DNA of 64,000 nucleotides from Acidobacteriota bacterium (GCA_023389035.1 JAEWFC010000030.1:620001-684000); one strand, 5' to 3'. Counted from the first letter of the stretch, positions 41,557-50,573 are shown. The notes: generated by a model not told the origin, from the letters alone. Numbers and translations: made by a program.

Positions 41557-44500
41557 ATGAACAGTCCTGAAAAGATCATAGGCTTCGTATCCGACCGGAT
41601 CGCCAAGAGCGTGGCGGACGCACTCGCCCAGCGCGGGCTTTCGTACGAATTCGAAGAGGCCGCTGACATAAATCAATTGCAGCACCTTATCGACAGTCCG
41701 GAGGTCGCGTGTTTGATCCTGGAATTGATCGATGGTGATACCGCACGCGGTGAGGTCTTAGATTCGGTAAACAAGAGCAAGCCGGAACTTCCCGTTATCA
41801 TTGTATCCACCGATCCGTTTAAGGACGATCGCGTCAGCGATGCGATTCAGCGCGGCTTGGGTGATCATATTGCTGTTGATGACCATAACGGTCTTAGACT
41901 CTGTCTCGAGCGAGCATTGACGGTTGCGGAGATCAAACGGGAAAACAACGTCTTAAAGAACGCTTTGTGTACTTCAGAAGAAAAGTACAGGTTACTGACC
42001 GAGGAAACCAATCGCGCCGCGAGCGAGCTTCGTACATCTGAGGAAAATTACCGATCGCTGATCCAAGCGACAACACAATTCGTTTGGACAGCGGGAAGGG
42101 ACGGCTATAGCGGGGAAGTCTTCGCTTGGCTTGGCGACCTTAGCGGCCGCCGGATCCTGGGAGTTAATGGGCTTATCGAGGCATTACACCCGGAAGATCG
42201 TGATCGTGTCGTAATGGAGTGGAAACGTGCCCTGGAAACCCGGTCGCTATTCGACCAGGTGTGCAGAATTCCCACGGCCGATTCTTCGATCGCATATCTC
42301 GCGGTGCGAGCGATACCAACATTCGACGGGAGCGGCGAATTCCGAAACTGGATCGGAACGTTCACCGATATCTCACAGCGAATAATTGAACAAGATGCTG
42401 TGCGACATAGTGAAGAAAAGTTTCGCGATCTTTTTGAAAATGCAAATGACCTGATCTATACACACGATCTTGCCGGAAATTTTACTTCGCTGAACCGTGC
42501 CGGCGAGATCATAACCGGATATACCCGAGCGGAAACCGAGAAGCTGAACATCAAAGACGTAGTCGTTCCTGAATATCTCGGGATCGCGGCCGAAATGATC
42601 GCGGCGAAGCTTGATGGCGATCCGGCCACATCGTATGAGACCGCAATATTCACGAAAAGCGGCCGAAAAGTACTCCTGGACCTCAGTACGAGGTTGATAT
42701 ACAAGGACGGTAAGCCCGTGGCGGTTCAAGGTATCGCCCGCGACATTACGGAGAAAAAGCGTGGTGAATTGGCACTTCGTTCCAGCGAAAAGCAGCTGCG
42801 GATCATCACTGACACGATTCCCGTTTCTATTACGCACACGAATGCGGATGGAACGGTTCGCTTCGCCAATCAAGGTTTCCTTGATTGGCTCGGAAAGGAT
42901 GAAAGCGAGGTGGTCGGCCGGCAGCTAGAAAGAGTTTTGGGCACGCGAACATACAATGGCGTGCTTCCTGAGATCGAGCGCGTCCTAGCAGGAGAAACGT
43001 TAGCAGTAGAACGCAACGCCTTCCGACAGCCCGCAGGAAAATCGGTCGGTGAACGGTTCATTAGAATGAATTACGTTCCGGAATTCGACGATGAAGGGAA
43101 GGTGGTCTCGTTCTATTCATTCATGACCGATCTTACCGAGAACAAACGGTCAGAGCAGGCCCTGCGAAAAAGCGAGGAGCAGTTGCAGATCGTCACGGAT
43201 ACTGTCCCGGTCTTGATAGCCTACTTCGATCGCGATCAGAAGTGCACATTTGCAAATCGATCGTACCTTAACTGGCTCGGCAAAGGTGAGGCGGACGTGA
43301 TCGGCCAGTCGATCCTTGAGATACAGGGCGCCGGATCGTACGAAAAACTGAAGCCTGAGATCAGCCTCGCTTTAGCTGGAAAGGAAGTCACGGTCGACCG
43401 TCCGGCCACAATGTGGCCCGAGGGATTGAACGAGCAGGATGCGAGGTACTTCCGCGTGAGCTACGTTCCCGATACCGACCACGAAGGCAGCGCACACGGG
43501 TACTTCATTTTCGCGATCGACATGACCGAGAACAAACGAGCTGAAGAGGCTCTTCGGAAGAGTGAAGAGCTGTTGCTGCAGTCGCAAAAGCTCGAATCGG
43601 TCGGCCGTCTGGCAGGCGGGATCGCTCACGATTTCAATAACATGCTCACCGCCATCAATGGATACAGCGATCTGACGCTGAGAAAAATGGGGCCCGACGA
43701 TCCGCTGCGACGTAACATTGAGGAAATCAAAAAAGCGGGCGAACGCTCAGCCGAGCTGACAAATCAATTGCTTGCATTCAGTAGGCGGCAGATCTTACAG
43801 CCACGGGTTCTGGACCTTAATCGTGCAGTTGCGGACCTTATCCCGATGCTTGAGCGGCTCATCGGGGCAGACGTTGATCTTCGAACCAACTTCTCGGCTG
43901 ACAGCGGCATGATCAATGCCGATCCGGGACAGCTTTCGCAGGTGCTCTTAAACCTTGTAATCAACGCACGCGACTCGATCACGCGTGGCGGAACTATCGT
44001 AGTCGAAACGCGTCGTGAATCGGTGACAACGCCGATCGAGTCTTTCGGTGGCACGGTAACCCCTGGCGATTATGCTTTGATGTCGATCGCAGATACCGGC
44101 ATCGGTATGGACGCCCAAATGATGAGCCAGATCTTCGAGCCCTTTTTTACCACGAAGGAAGTTGGGAAAGGAACAGGGCTCGGCTTGTCAACGGTGCACG
44201 GGATCGTACTTCAGTCTGGTGGATATGTCCTGGTCGAAAGTAAGCCCCTCAAAGGTTCGCGTTTTCAGATATACCTGCCGATCGTACGGCCCGCCGACAG
44301 CGCGAACGCTTTAGGAGTGGGTGACCGGAACTCATTCTCTTTTGGTTCTGAAACGATCCTATTAGTCGAGGACGAAAAGACCGTACGTGAGCTAGGTCGT
44401 GAGATCTTAGAAGCTTGCGGCTATTCTGTGATCACGGCTGAAGATGGGGTTACCGGTCTGCAGAAGCTGGATAAGCACGGTCATGAGATCGATCTCGTTA

Positions 44501-44721
44501 TGACCGACGTCGTCATGCCAAACCTAGGCGGGCGCGAACTTGCTGCCGAAACTAATCGGCGATTCCCAAACATGAAGGTTCTCTTCTCGTCGGGCTATGA
44601 CAACAAAGAGATCGTTAAGAACGGATCGCTTCCCGAGGGCACGAACTTCATCCAGAAGCCATTCACATTCGACGCCCTCGCAATGAAGATCCGCGAGCTT
44701 CTCGACAAGGTCGGTCACTGA
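41557..44721 (+). CDS. PAS-rich hybrid histidine kinase
   Basis: A 1054-residue hybrid sensor kinase without membrane helices, so cytoplasmic. Order: a receiver-like N-terminal domain (IIGFVSDRIAKSVADALAQRG; no clear phospho-acceptor), then four PAS modules, including DLFENANDLIYTHDLAGNFTSLNRAG and two similar ones with RIITDTIPVSITHTNADGTVRFANQ and QIVTDTVPVLIAYFDRDQKCTFANR. The HisKA motif is LAGGIAHDFNNMLTAINGY, and the ATPase has LINARDSI and FEPFFTTKEVGKGTGLGLSTV. A C-terminal receiver follows (ILLVEDEKTV, LVMTDVVMPNLGG, FIQKPFTFDAL). The ATG at 41557 is supported by the promoter position; 41521 would lie upstream of its expected sigma-54 start. Divergent from the NtrC gene. Confidence 0.9.
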   Translation: MNSPEKIIGFVSDRIAKSVADALAQRGLSYEFEEAADINQLQHLIDSPEVACLILELIDGDTARGEVLDSVNKSKPELPVIIVSTDPFKDDRVSDAIQRGLGDHIAVDDHNGLRLCLERALTVAEIKRENNVLKNALCTSEEKYRLLTEETNRAASELRTSEENYRSLIQATTQFVWTAGRDGYSGEVFAWLGDLSGRRILGVNGLIEALHPEDRDRVVMEWKRALETRSLFDQVCRIPTADSSIAYLAVRAIPTFDGSGEFRNWIGTFTDISQRIIEQDAVRHSEEKFRDLFENANDLIYTHDLAGNFTSLNRAGEIITGYTRAETEKLNIKDVVVPEYLGIAAEMIAAKLDGDPATSYETAIFTKSGRKVLLDLSTRLIYKDGKPVAVQGIARDITEKKRGELALRSSEKQLRIITDTIPVSITHTNADGTVRFANQGFLDWLGKDESEVVGRQLERVLGTRTYNGVLPEIERVLAGETLAVERNAFRQPAGKSVGERFIRMNYVPEFDDEGKVVSFYSFMTDLTENKRSEQALRKSEEQLQIVTDTVPVLIAYFDRDQKCTFANRSYLNWLGKGEADVIGQSILEIQGAGSYEKLKPEISLALAGKEVTVDRPATMWPEGLNEQDARYFRVSYVPDTDHEGSAHGYFIFAIDMTENKRAEEALRKSEELLLQSQKLESVGRLAGGIAHDFNNMLTAINGYSDLTLRKMGPDDPLRRNIEEIKKAGERSAELTNQLLAFSRRQILQPRVLDLNRAVADLIPMLERLIGADVDLRTNFSADSGMINADPGQLSQVLLNLVINARDSITRGGTIVVETRRESVTTPIESFGGTVTPGDYALMSIADTGIGMDAQMMSQIFEPFFTTKEVGKGTGLGLSTVHGIVLQSGGYVLVESKPLKGSRFQIYLPIVRPADSANALGVGDRNSFSFGSETILLVEDEKTVRELGREILEACGYSVITAEDGVTGLQKLDKHGHEIDLVMTDVVMPNLGGRELAAETNRRFPNMKVLFSSGYDNKEIVKNGSLPEGTNFIQKPFTFDALAMKIRELLDKVGH

Positions 44722-44722
44722 C

Positions 44723-46093
44723 CTACTTACCGATGCAAAAAGTCTCGAAGATCTGCGAAAGCATGTCTTCCGTTGTCGTTTCTCCTGTGATCTCGCCCAG
44801 ATATCGCAGCGCATTATGCAGACCTACCAAAACGATCTCCTCGCTCTTTCCGCCCGCAAGCAGATCGATCGAACCAGCGATCTCGTCAGCCGAGCGCTGA
44901 AGCAGATCATGGTGCCGGGCATCTGTTACAATGAAGCCACTATCAGTGATTTCGCCATCTTGAAATGGCTCGAGCATCGCCTGTTGAAGCGGTATCATCC
45001 CCTCACCGGTCTTTGCTGAAATTTCCTTGACCCCTACTCCAAGCTCTTCCATCTCCGACCGCATCCGCATTATCGCAGTGCCATCGGCTTTATCGATCTT
45101 GTTTAGTACAAACAAACGTCGCAGATTCTCTGTCGCTGCGATAATTTGCCGATCCTCGTCAGAAAGAGGTTCGGTCACGTCGAGCAGCAGTAGCACGAGA
45201 TCTGCATCTGTAAGTGCCCTCCGTGAACGTTCCACGCCGATGCTCTCGATCTGGTCCGAGGTCTCGCGGAGCCCGGCCGTATCTATCAGTGAGATAGGAA
45301 TACCATCGATCGTGAAACGTTCGTGCAACTGGTCGCGCGTCGTTCCCGCGATATCGGTCACGATGGCACGGTCACTCCCAAGCAAAGCATTAAAGAGGCT
45401 GGATTTTCCTACATTCGGGCGTCCGACAAGTGCAACACGTAGGCCGTCCCGCAACAGCCTGCCTGCTTTGTATGTCTCGGCTTTTGCCGTAATCGCTGAC
45501 TGAACTTCCTTAAGCTTTTCCACGATCGACGAACGCTGCGTCTCGGGCAGATCATCCTCGACAAACTCGAGAGCCGATTCAAGCACCACGATCACGTCGA
45601 GCAGATCGCTCTTCAGAGGTTGCAACTCATGCGAGAATTCGCCTTCCATCTGGCGGACCGCCTGGCGTGCGGCACCGACACTCTGTGCATCGATAAGGTC
45701 GCGGATCGCCTCGGCTTCCGCCAGATTCATCCGGCCGTTCGCCAAGGCCCGGAGCGAAAACTCACCAGGCCCGGCCATACGAGCGCCTTCGGCAAGGCAT
45801 GCATCTATCGCCTGCCGCAGAACGATCGGCGAGCCGTGACAACTTATTTCGACAATGTCTTCCCCGGTGAAAGAATTAGGCCCGCGAAAATATGTAATAA
45901 CTGCCTCATCGAGCACTTCTGAGGTCGCGGGATCGATTAGTTTTCGAAGCGTAGCCTGCCGCGGCACAAATCTGTCATGCTCGGTCCGTGCAAGACTCGC
46001 TGCGATCGTGGGTGCACTATCGCCGCTTAGCCTGATGACGGCAACACCACTGCGGCCAAGCGGTGTTGCGAGTGCGACTATCGTTTGCGCCAT
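44723..46093 (-). CDS. mnmE: tRNA modification GTPase MnmE
   Basis: Partner of MnmG in making cmnm5-U34. A 456-residue protein beginning MAQTIVALATPLGRSGVAVIRLSG, with the folate-binding N-terminal domain, GEFSLRALANGRMNLAEAEAIRDLIDA, and the inserted G domain: GRPNVGKSSLFNALLG (G1), DIAGTTRDQL (G2), LIDTAGLRETSD (G3) and NKIDKADG (G4). It ends in the invariant CIGK with its functional cysteine. It is the last gene of the rpmH-rnpA-yidD-yidC-jag-mnmE series typical of origin regions. A hairpin separates it from jag. Confidence 0.96.
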   Translation of the reverse strand: MAQTIVALATPLGRSGVAVIRLSGDSAPTIAASLARTEHDRFVPRQATLRKLIDPATSEVLDEAVITYFRGPNSFTGEDIVEISCHGSPIVLRQAIDACLAEGARMAGPGEFSLRALANGRMNLAEAEAIRDLIDAQSVGAARQAVRQMEGEFSHELQPLKSDLLDVIVVLESALEFVEDDLPETQRSSIVEKLKEVQSAITAKAETYKAGRLLRDGLRVALVGRPNVGKSSLFNALLGSDRAIVTDIAGTTRDQLHERFTIDGIPISLIDTAGLRETSDQIESIGVERSRRALTDADLVLLLLDVTEPLSDEDRQIIAATENLRRLFVLNKIDKADGTAIMRMRSEMEELGVGVKEISAKTGEGMIPLQQAMLEPFQDGEITDSGFIVTDARHHDLLQRSADEIAGSIDLLAGGKSEEIVLVGLHNALRYLGEITGETTTEDMLSQIFETFCIGK

Positions 46094-46107
46094 ATTTACA
46101 AACTAAA

Positions 46108-46144
46108 GCGGAAAGGCCGGGAAGCCAACTTCCAACCTTTCCGC
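46108..46144 (-). terminator. Hairpin between jag and mnmE
   Basis: GCGGAAAGG pairs perfectly with CCTTTCCGC over 9 bp; the minus strand continues CTTTAGTTT, a weak T-run. It could be a partial terminator or processing site inside the rpmH-mnmE series. Confidence 0.5.
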
Positions 46145-46168
46145 GATTCAACGTTTAGTACGATCTAA

Positions 46169-46618
46169 TTACTTTAAGCTGACCTGAAGGCGCCGATCTC
46201 GGCCGGCTCCGACCGACTCTGTGATCAGATCTTCTTCCGCTTGGAGCGTTGTGTGAATTATTCTTCGTTCGGTTGAATTGAGTACGCCAAAGGTGAACGC
46301 TCGGCCATTTTTTCGGACCTGTTCGCCTGCGAAGCGGGCCATCGCCTGTAGCTCGGCCTTTCGCGTTTGGCGGAAACCGTCAGCATCGCAAATGAAACGA
46401 TGTTCCCGCTCTAGTCCGCGACCGAAAGCTTGGAAAAGGATCGTCTCGAAAGCATCGAGCATTTCGGCATTTTCTGCGAGTGCGAGGCCCGAGTCGTTCC
46501 CGCTCAAATTGAGCAGGCACCCGTCGTCGATCCACCGAGCGCTTACTTCCAGGTCTAATCCGAAGTCTTTTACCAACTCCGAAAGAAACTGCTCTGCGTT
46601 CTTACAAATCTCGTTCAT
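46169..46618 (-). CDS. jag: Jag/SpoIIIJ-associated KH-R3H RNA-binding protein
   Basis: A 149-residue protein of the Jag family that sits beside yidC in many bacteria. It lacks the Jag-N domain and starts directly with a KH-like part (LLNLSGNDSGLALAENAEMLDAFETILFQAFGRGL, REHRFICDADGFRQTRKAELQAMARFAGEQV). The R3H domain follows: AFTFGVLNSTERRIIHTTLQAE, with the R-x3-H pair in RRIIH. The fold binds single-stranded nucleic acid; the physiological RNA target is unsettled. Position between yidC and mnmE is the conserved order. Confidence 0.85.
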   Translation of the reverse strand: MNEICKNAEQFLSELVKDFGLDLEVSARWIDDGCLLNLSGNDSGLALAENAEMLDAFETILFQAFGRGLEREHRFICDADGFRQTRKAELQAMARFAGEQVRKNGRAFTFGVLNSTERRIIHTTLQAEEDLITESVGAGRDRRLQVSLK

Positions 46619-46659
46619 GACAAATTAAATTACTACAGTTTCTCCGTTGCGATAAACAA

Positions 46660-48600
46660 TTACGACTTGCTGAGCTTCGGCTTGCCTTTTACCTTCTTCG
46701 CTCCTTGCGGTACAGCATTCACTACCTCGGTCGTCGCCGGTTCATCTGTCTTGTTCATTTTATTGATGATCATCTGTTGCCCAAAGCTAACGATGTTACC
46801 GAAGAACCAGTAGAGAAGCAGACCGGACGGAGCGGTCCACATAACCCATAACATCATTATTGGCATAAGATACATCATCATTTTCTGTTGCATCTGCTGC
46901 TCAGGAGTGACCGCCGGCGCGGTCGGGGTGAACTTCATGGCGAGGACCATAGATATCGCGAAGGCGAATTCTAGAATGTGCCATGGATCGGCTGCGGAGA
47001 GGTCGGGGAGCCATAGGAATGACGCTTGGCGTGCGTCGAGCGAGATGGTGATCGCCGTGTAGAATGCGATCAGCAGCGGGAATTGCAGCAGCATCGGGAG
47101 GCAGCCGCCGATCGGCAGTGCGTCCTTGGTCATCTTCAGCTGCTCCATTTGCAGCTCGCGCATCCGCGGGTCGTCCATCGGGACGCCCTTTTTCTGCAGG
47201 GCCTTTATTTTTTCCTGCAGCTCCTTCATTTTCGGCGCGTTCGCGGCGGCCTTTTTGAATGATTTCGACTGCTTCCATCTCAGCGGGAAGAGCAGTGAAT
47301 AGAACAGGAACGTGAAAACTATGATCGCCACGCCGTAATTCTTCGTCAGCGTGTTTATGTAGTGCAGGGCGGTCAGGATCGGCACCGACAGCGGTTTTAC
47401 GATCCATCTGATTATCGAATAATTGCTGAAATTGATCAGGTTAACGAAATTCAGCTCGCGGCCGACGGTTGCGTTCAGCTGCTCGCCGAGCGGGTCGAGC
47501 AGGAAATAATCCTTCGTTCCCGTAAATATCTTCGTCGTTGAACCGTCCGCGGCGATCGGCACGTAGGCCGTCACCAGATGCCGCGTTTCTTTCGTTTCCT
47601 GGCTGCGGAGCACCCAGCCGAATATGCTCTTAAAATACGGCCGCGTCTCGACCTCGTATTTAACGGCCTGCACTTCGAGGCCCTGCGTCGGCGTGGCCGG
47701 GATCGCGGCCATCGCAAAGTACGAATCGCTGACGCCTGCCCAATCGATCATTCCGGGCACGTTCAGCGACGCCTTTCCTTCCGGGCCGTACTCAAACGAA
47801 TAGTAGCCCTGGTGCCGGACGATATCGCCGTCAACCGCCGCGACGGCCTCCGATTCGATCTGGTAAAAAGTGTGATGGTTGATCGCGTGGTCGCCGATCG
47901 AAGCACCGACGGCGAGACGTGTATTCGGCACCGTTTGGCCGTTCTGCTTTAAGTCAACGGCAAGGTCTGCCAAGTAGCTGTCGGCACGAAACAGGAACGT
48001 TTTTCGCACTTCGACGCCGTTCTCGCCCGTCAATGTAAACGCGATCTGCCGCTCTTCGCCGGGCGCCAGCGTGATCGTGTCCTCTGCCTCACCGACCTGA
48101 TAATTGCGATCGTTCGCGAATGTATTGATGGCTGCGTCGGGGGTTATCAGGCGAAAAGGGACGTCCCGCGGCGTCTGTTCCAGGGCCTTTTGCGATATCA
48201 GCTGCAGAGGCTTTTGCTCGGAATCGGTCGAGCCGTCAGCGAATATCGGATACGCGTTCGGCTCGGCGTTCTTGAGCAAGATCCAGCTAGTCGCGACCGC
48301 GCCCTTAGAGTCCAGGGTCACTTCGTAAAGCGGCGATTTAATGGTTATCTGGCGGTTCGGCGCCGTGTCCACAATTGGCTGCTGCTGGCTGCCGGGCTGT
48401 GCCAGAACTGCCTGTGCGGGCGTCGCCGCGCCGGTCTCAGGGGTCGCAGCCGTGTTGGCAGCCGTATTCGCCGCCGTATTAGCGTTATCTGCGGGCGGCG
48501 TGGTCGGCGTAAACAGATACGACCAACCGAAAAGCACTACCATTGAAAGCACTGCGGCGATCAAAAAGCGTGACTGGCTCTGATTATTCTGTGGTTCCAT
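46660..48600 (-). CDS. yidC: Membrane protein insertase YidC
   Basis: Inserts membrane proteins alone or with SecYEG. The 646-residue protein has one N-terminal helix (FLIAAVLSMVVLFGWSYLF), an Ala/Thr/Asn-rich linker (NTAANTAANTAA), a large periplasmic domain typical of Gram-negative YidC (QITIKSPLYEVTLDSKGAVATSWIL) and the conserved core. The core has NYGVAIIVFTFLFYSLLFPLRW, the cytoplasmic hairpin MKELQEKIKALQKKG, GGCLPMLLQFPLLIAFYTAI and a terminal helix. It ends in a basic tail. Fits the yidD-yidC-jag order. Confidence 0.95.
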   Translation of the reverse strand: MEPQNNQSQSRFLIAAVLSMVVLFGWSYLFTPTTPPADNANTAANTAANTAATPETGAATPAQAVLAQPGSQQQPIVDTAPNRQITIKSPLYEVTLDSKGAVATSWILLKNAEPNAYPIFADGSTDSEQKPLQLISQKALEQTPRDVPFRLITPDAAINTFANDRNYQVGEAEDTITLAPGEERQIAFTLTGENGVEVRKTFLFRADSYLADLAVDLKQNGQTVPNTRLAVGASIGDHAINHHTFYQIESEAVAAVDGDIVRHQGYYSFEYGPEGKASLNVPGMIDWAGVSDSYFAMAAIPATPTQGLEVQAVKYEVETRPYFKSIFGWVLRSQETKETRHLVTAYVPIAADGSTTKIFTGTKDYFLLDPLGEQLNATVGRELNFVNLINFSNYSIIRWIVKPLSVPILTALHYINTLTKNYGVAIIVFTFLFYSLLFPLRWKQSKSFKKAAANAPKMKELQEKIKALQKKGVPMDDPRMRELQMEQLKMTKDALPIGGCLPMLLQFPLLIAFYTAITISLDARQASFLWLPDLSAADPWHILEFAFAISMVLAMKFTPTAPAVTPEQQMQQKMMMYLMPIMMLWVMWTAPSGLLLYWFFGNIVSFGQQMIINKMNKTDEPATTEVVNAVPQGAKKVKGKPKLSKS

Positions 48601-48620
48601 TATTTACCGCGACCGACGGC

Positions 48621-48830
48621 CTACTGCACCGGGTCGTGACCGCCCTTACAAAACGGCTGACAGCGTAAGATACGCTTTATTCCCATCCAGGTTCCTTTTA
48701 GGGCACCGTACCGCTCGACCGCCTCGCGTGTATATTCCGAGCACGTCGGCTGAAATCGGCACGCAGGCGGCAGGAACGGCGAGACCACCGCCTTATAAAC
48801 ACCCAAAAGATCCAGGACAAGAAACTTCAT
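48621..48830 (-). CDS. yidD: Membrane protein insertion efficiency factor YidD
   Basis: A 69-residue protein with the family pattern: LLGVYKAVVSPFLPPACRFQPTCSEYTREAVERYG and GIKRILRCQPFCKGGHDPV, holding the conserved cysteines (ACRFQPTCS, RCQPFCKGG) and an amphipathic N-terminal helix. It assists YidC-dependent insertion. It lies between rnpA and yidC in the canonical order, 32 bases after rnpA and 20 bases before yidC. Confidence 0.95.
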   Translation of the reverse strand: MKFLVLDLLGVYKAVVSPFLPPACRFQPTCSEYTREAVERYGALKGTWMGIKRILRCQPFCKGGHDPVQ

Positions 48831-48862
48831 CTTAGAAAGATGTTTTCAAACTGTTCAAAGCG

Positions 48863-49396
48863 TTACGACGCCTGATCGCGAAGGCCTGCTGACGCTTTTG
48901 CGATCAATGACTTAAACTCCGCTAGCGGCTTTTCGAGCTTTACCTTTAGAATGCTTCGCCTGGCGTTCAGCACCCAATCGCATTTTGTCTCGACGGCGTC
49001 CAGCTCTTCGCGGCTCAGCCGAAATGCTTCCCGCAGCAGCCTTTTCGCACGGTTCCGGTCGTGGGCCTTATTGCTAATGCCGCGTTTCGTCGCCGTTACG
49101 CCGACACGGTGCGTATCCCGTTCGTTCGGAAAAAGAAAGACCGTCATAAAACGGCCTTCCACTCGCGCACCTTTATCGTAAACACGAAGAAACTCGGCGC
49201 GTTTCAGCAGCCGAGCCTCTTTCGGTAACGTAAAACTTAGTAATGCTGTACCGTCAGGCGCTTGCGGCCCTTTGCCCGGCGGCGCTTGATCACTGCCCGG
49301 CCGTTCTTGGTCGCCATCCGCGCCCTGAAGCCGTGCTTTTTCGCGCGTCTTCGGTTGTTTGGTTGATAAGTTCTCTGCGGCATAATTACTCTCCAT
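48863..49396 (-). CDS. rnpA: RNase P protein component with N-terminal extension overlapping rpmH
   Basis: Protein subunit of RNase P, which trims tRNA 5' ends. The conserved domain covers about the last 125 residues: LPKEARLLKRAEFLRVYDKG, RVGVTATKRGISNKAHDRNRAKRLLREAFRL with the RNR box, and CDWVLNARRS. No ATG, GTG or TTG exists in frame near the domain start: the nearest are ATG 49396 and GTG 49405, upstream of rpmH. The protein therefore seems to have a 52-residue polar extension (TREKARLQGADGDQERPGSD and so on) encoded across all of rpmH in another frame, as described for Thermus. GGGTG lies six bases ahead of ATG 49396. Length 177 residues. Confidence 0.85.
   Translation of the reverse strand: MESNYAAENLSTKQPKTREKARLQGADGDQERPGSDQAPPGKGPQAPDGTALLSFTLPKEARLLKRAEFLRVYDKGARVEGRFMTVFLFPNERDTHRVGVTATKRGISNKAHDRNRAKRLLREAFRLSREELDAVETKCDWVLNARRSILKVKLEKPLAEFKSLIAKASAGLRDQAS
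49237..49383 (-). CDS. rpmH: Ribosomal protein bL34
   Basis: Read directly from the minus strand: a 48-residue basic protein beginning MPQRTYQPNNRRRAKKHGFR and continuing ARMATKNGRAVIKRRRAKGR to a C-terminal VQHY. This is the complete L34 signature of the large ribosomal subunit. GGAGAG, seven bases before the ATG, is its ribosome binding site. It lies completely inside the rnpA reading frame, shifted by one frame; its stop is within the 5' part of rnpA. Confidence 0.97.
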   Translation of the reverse strand: MPQRTYQPNNRRRAKKHGFRARMATKNGRAVIKRRRAKGRKRLTVQHY

Positions 49397-49568
49397 TAAA
49401 TTCACCCGAAAGTGAAAACCTAGAGTTTACGAGAAAAAAGCGCCCAATGTCAAAGCAAACCGCGGTAAATTCGGCCGCTCGCGGCGTCTTTGTTCATTCT
49501 CAGGCGTCGGCTGCGATCGCCCTCAAAATACACGGCCGGCTCCCGAGCTTTCGTGCTCCGAATGTCGC

Positions 49569-49638
49569 CGCGGGGCTGAGATACAGACTGTCGGTGCTCA
49601 GCCCCGCGTTCTGGGTGCTCAGCCCCGCGTTTTTTTGC
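49569..49638 (+). terminator. Terminator-like hairpin with duplicated 3' arm
   Basis: CGCGGGGCTGAG (49569-49580) pairs perfectly with CTCAGCCCCGCG (49597-49608). A second copy of that 3' arm follows at 49617-49628 and is then followed by seven T. The two arms compete for one 5' arm. It reads on the plus strand inside a 400-base gap (49406-49804) where no plus-strand gene precedes it; I see no other structure in the gap. Confidence 0.6.
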
Positions 49639-49804
49639 CGTCAGCAACGGCTGTCAAAGTGCCGGTCATCGCCCGCATCATGCATTTGAGGCACCGGCCA
49701 TCATCTGCGTGATCATAGGGCCCATCACATTAAAACAAAAATCTCTAGTCCGTTTTTGTTTTAGGAATGCAACAGGTAGTTATCTATGGTACACTCTGAG
49801 CATT

Positions 49805-50212
49805 ATGGCAAGATCCTGGAGAATAATACCGAAGGGCGAGACCCGCGCACAGTGGGCTGACCTGTATGTGACGCTGAACAGCAAAGGAACGATCGTGATG
49901 AACAAGGCCGCGTACGAAAAGCTGAAAAGCCCCGAGGCCTTTTTGCTGCTGTATGAGGACGTAAACCGTACCATTGGACTGCGGCCGACGAACGCCAGCC
50001 GGCCGGACGCACATCGGGTACAGCGGTCCGGCCGCCACGGCGGAAAAAAGATCACCGCATTTCAGCTGCTCACCGAGTGCGGCCTGATCGTCAAAGAAAC
50101 CCTCGAATTCCACGACGCCGAAATCGACCCCAGCGGCATCCTCATCCTGGACCTAAGAACCGCAAGAGCCTCAAACCGCGCCCTAAATCATCCGACACGG
50201 AAAGAGAAATAG
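49805..50212 (+). CDS. Conserved-looking hypothetical protein
   Basis: A 135-residue soluble protein beginning MARSWRIIPKGETRAQWADLYVTLNSKGTIVMNKAAYEKL. It has an N-terminal part that looks like a small alpha/beta domain (EAFLLLYEDVNRTIGLRPT), a basic middle (HRVQRSGRHGGKKITAFQLL) and a C-terminal strand-rich end (LEFHDAEIDPSGILILDL). I do not recognise a family. Coding-like codon use and a clean ATG support it; a palindromic repeat begins 18 bases after the stop. Confidence 0.65.
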   Translation: MARSWRIIPKGETRAQWADLYVTLNSKGTIVMNKAAYEKLKSPEAFLLLYEDVNRTIGLRPTNASRPDAHRVQRSGRHGGKKITAFQLLTECGLIVKETLEFHDAEIDPSGILILDLRTARASNRALNHPTRKEK

Positions 50213-50229
50213 CAGTCCCGCGCGGGGCG

Positions 50230-50430
50230 GTTCGACAGCCACATTGGCTGGATCGCGTAGCGATCGCGTGAATGTAGCCGTGGGTGATAACCCACGGTAC
50301 TTTGTGATCGGCGGGGCGTCGCGTTAGCGACGGTTGAACGCGTTCAATTGTCGCTACGCGACAGCGTATTCGTACCATAGTTCCGTGGGTTGTCACCCAC
50401 GGCTACATTGACCTTACCGCTACGCGGCGA
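50230..50430. repeat. Palindromic interspersed repeat, copy A
   Basis: About 200 bases that recur inverted at 57019-57213 with very few differences. The core (50271-50409) begins AATGTAGCCGTGGGTGATAA and ends with its near inverted complement, GTCACCCACGGCTACATT. Each end is itself a hairpin (CCGTGGGT/ACCCACGG), and inside are GTCGCGTTAGCGAC, TGAACGCGTTCA and GTCGCTACGCGAC. It encodes nothing. It looks like a MITE or REP-type non-autonomous element. The remaining gap to 50573 shows nothing else. Confidence 0.9.
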
Positions 50431-50573
50431 AATCGAAACCCTCTTCGTTCGGAACTAGCTGCTGATCGATTCTTATGGGTGGTGATCCGGGGCTAATGCC
50501 CAATTCACTTTTAATGACCTAAACCTTTGCCTAAAGGCAACGGAAATCGGGTAACTTCCGCCGGACTGTTGTG

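Noticed and set aside
49237..49239. rnpA starting just after the rpmH stop, as in most bacteria
   Set aside because: No ATG, GTG or TTG exists in frame between the rpmH stop and the RnpA domain.
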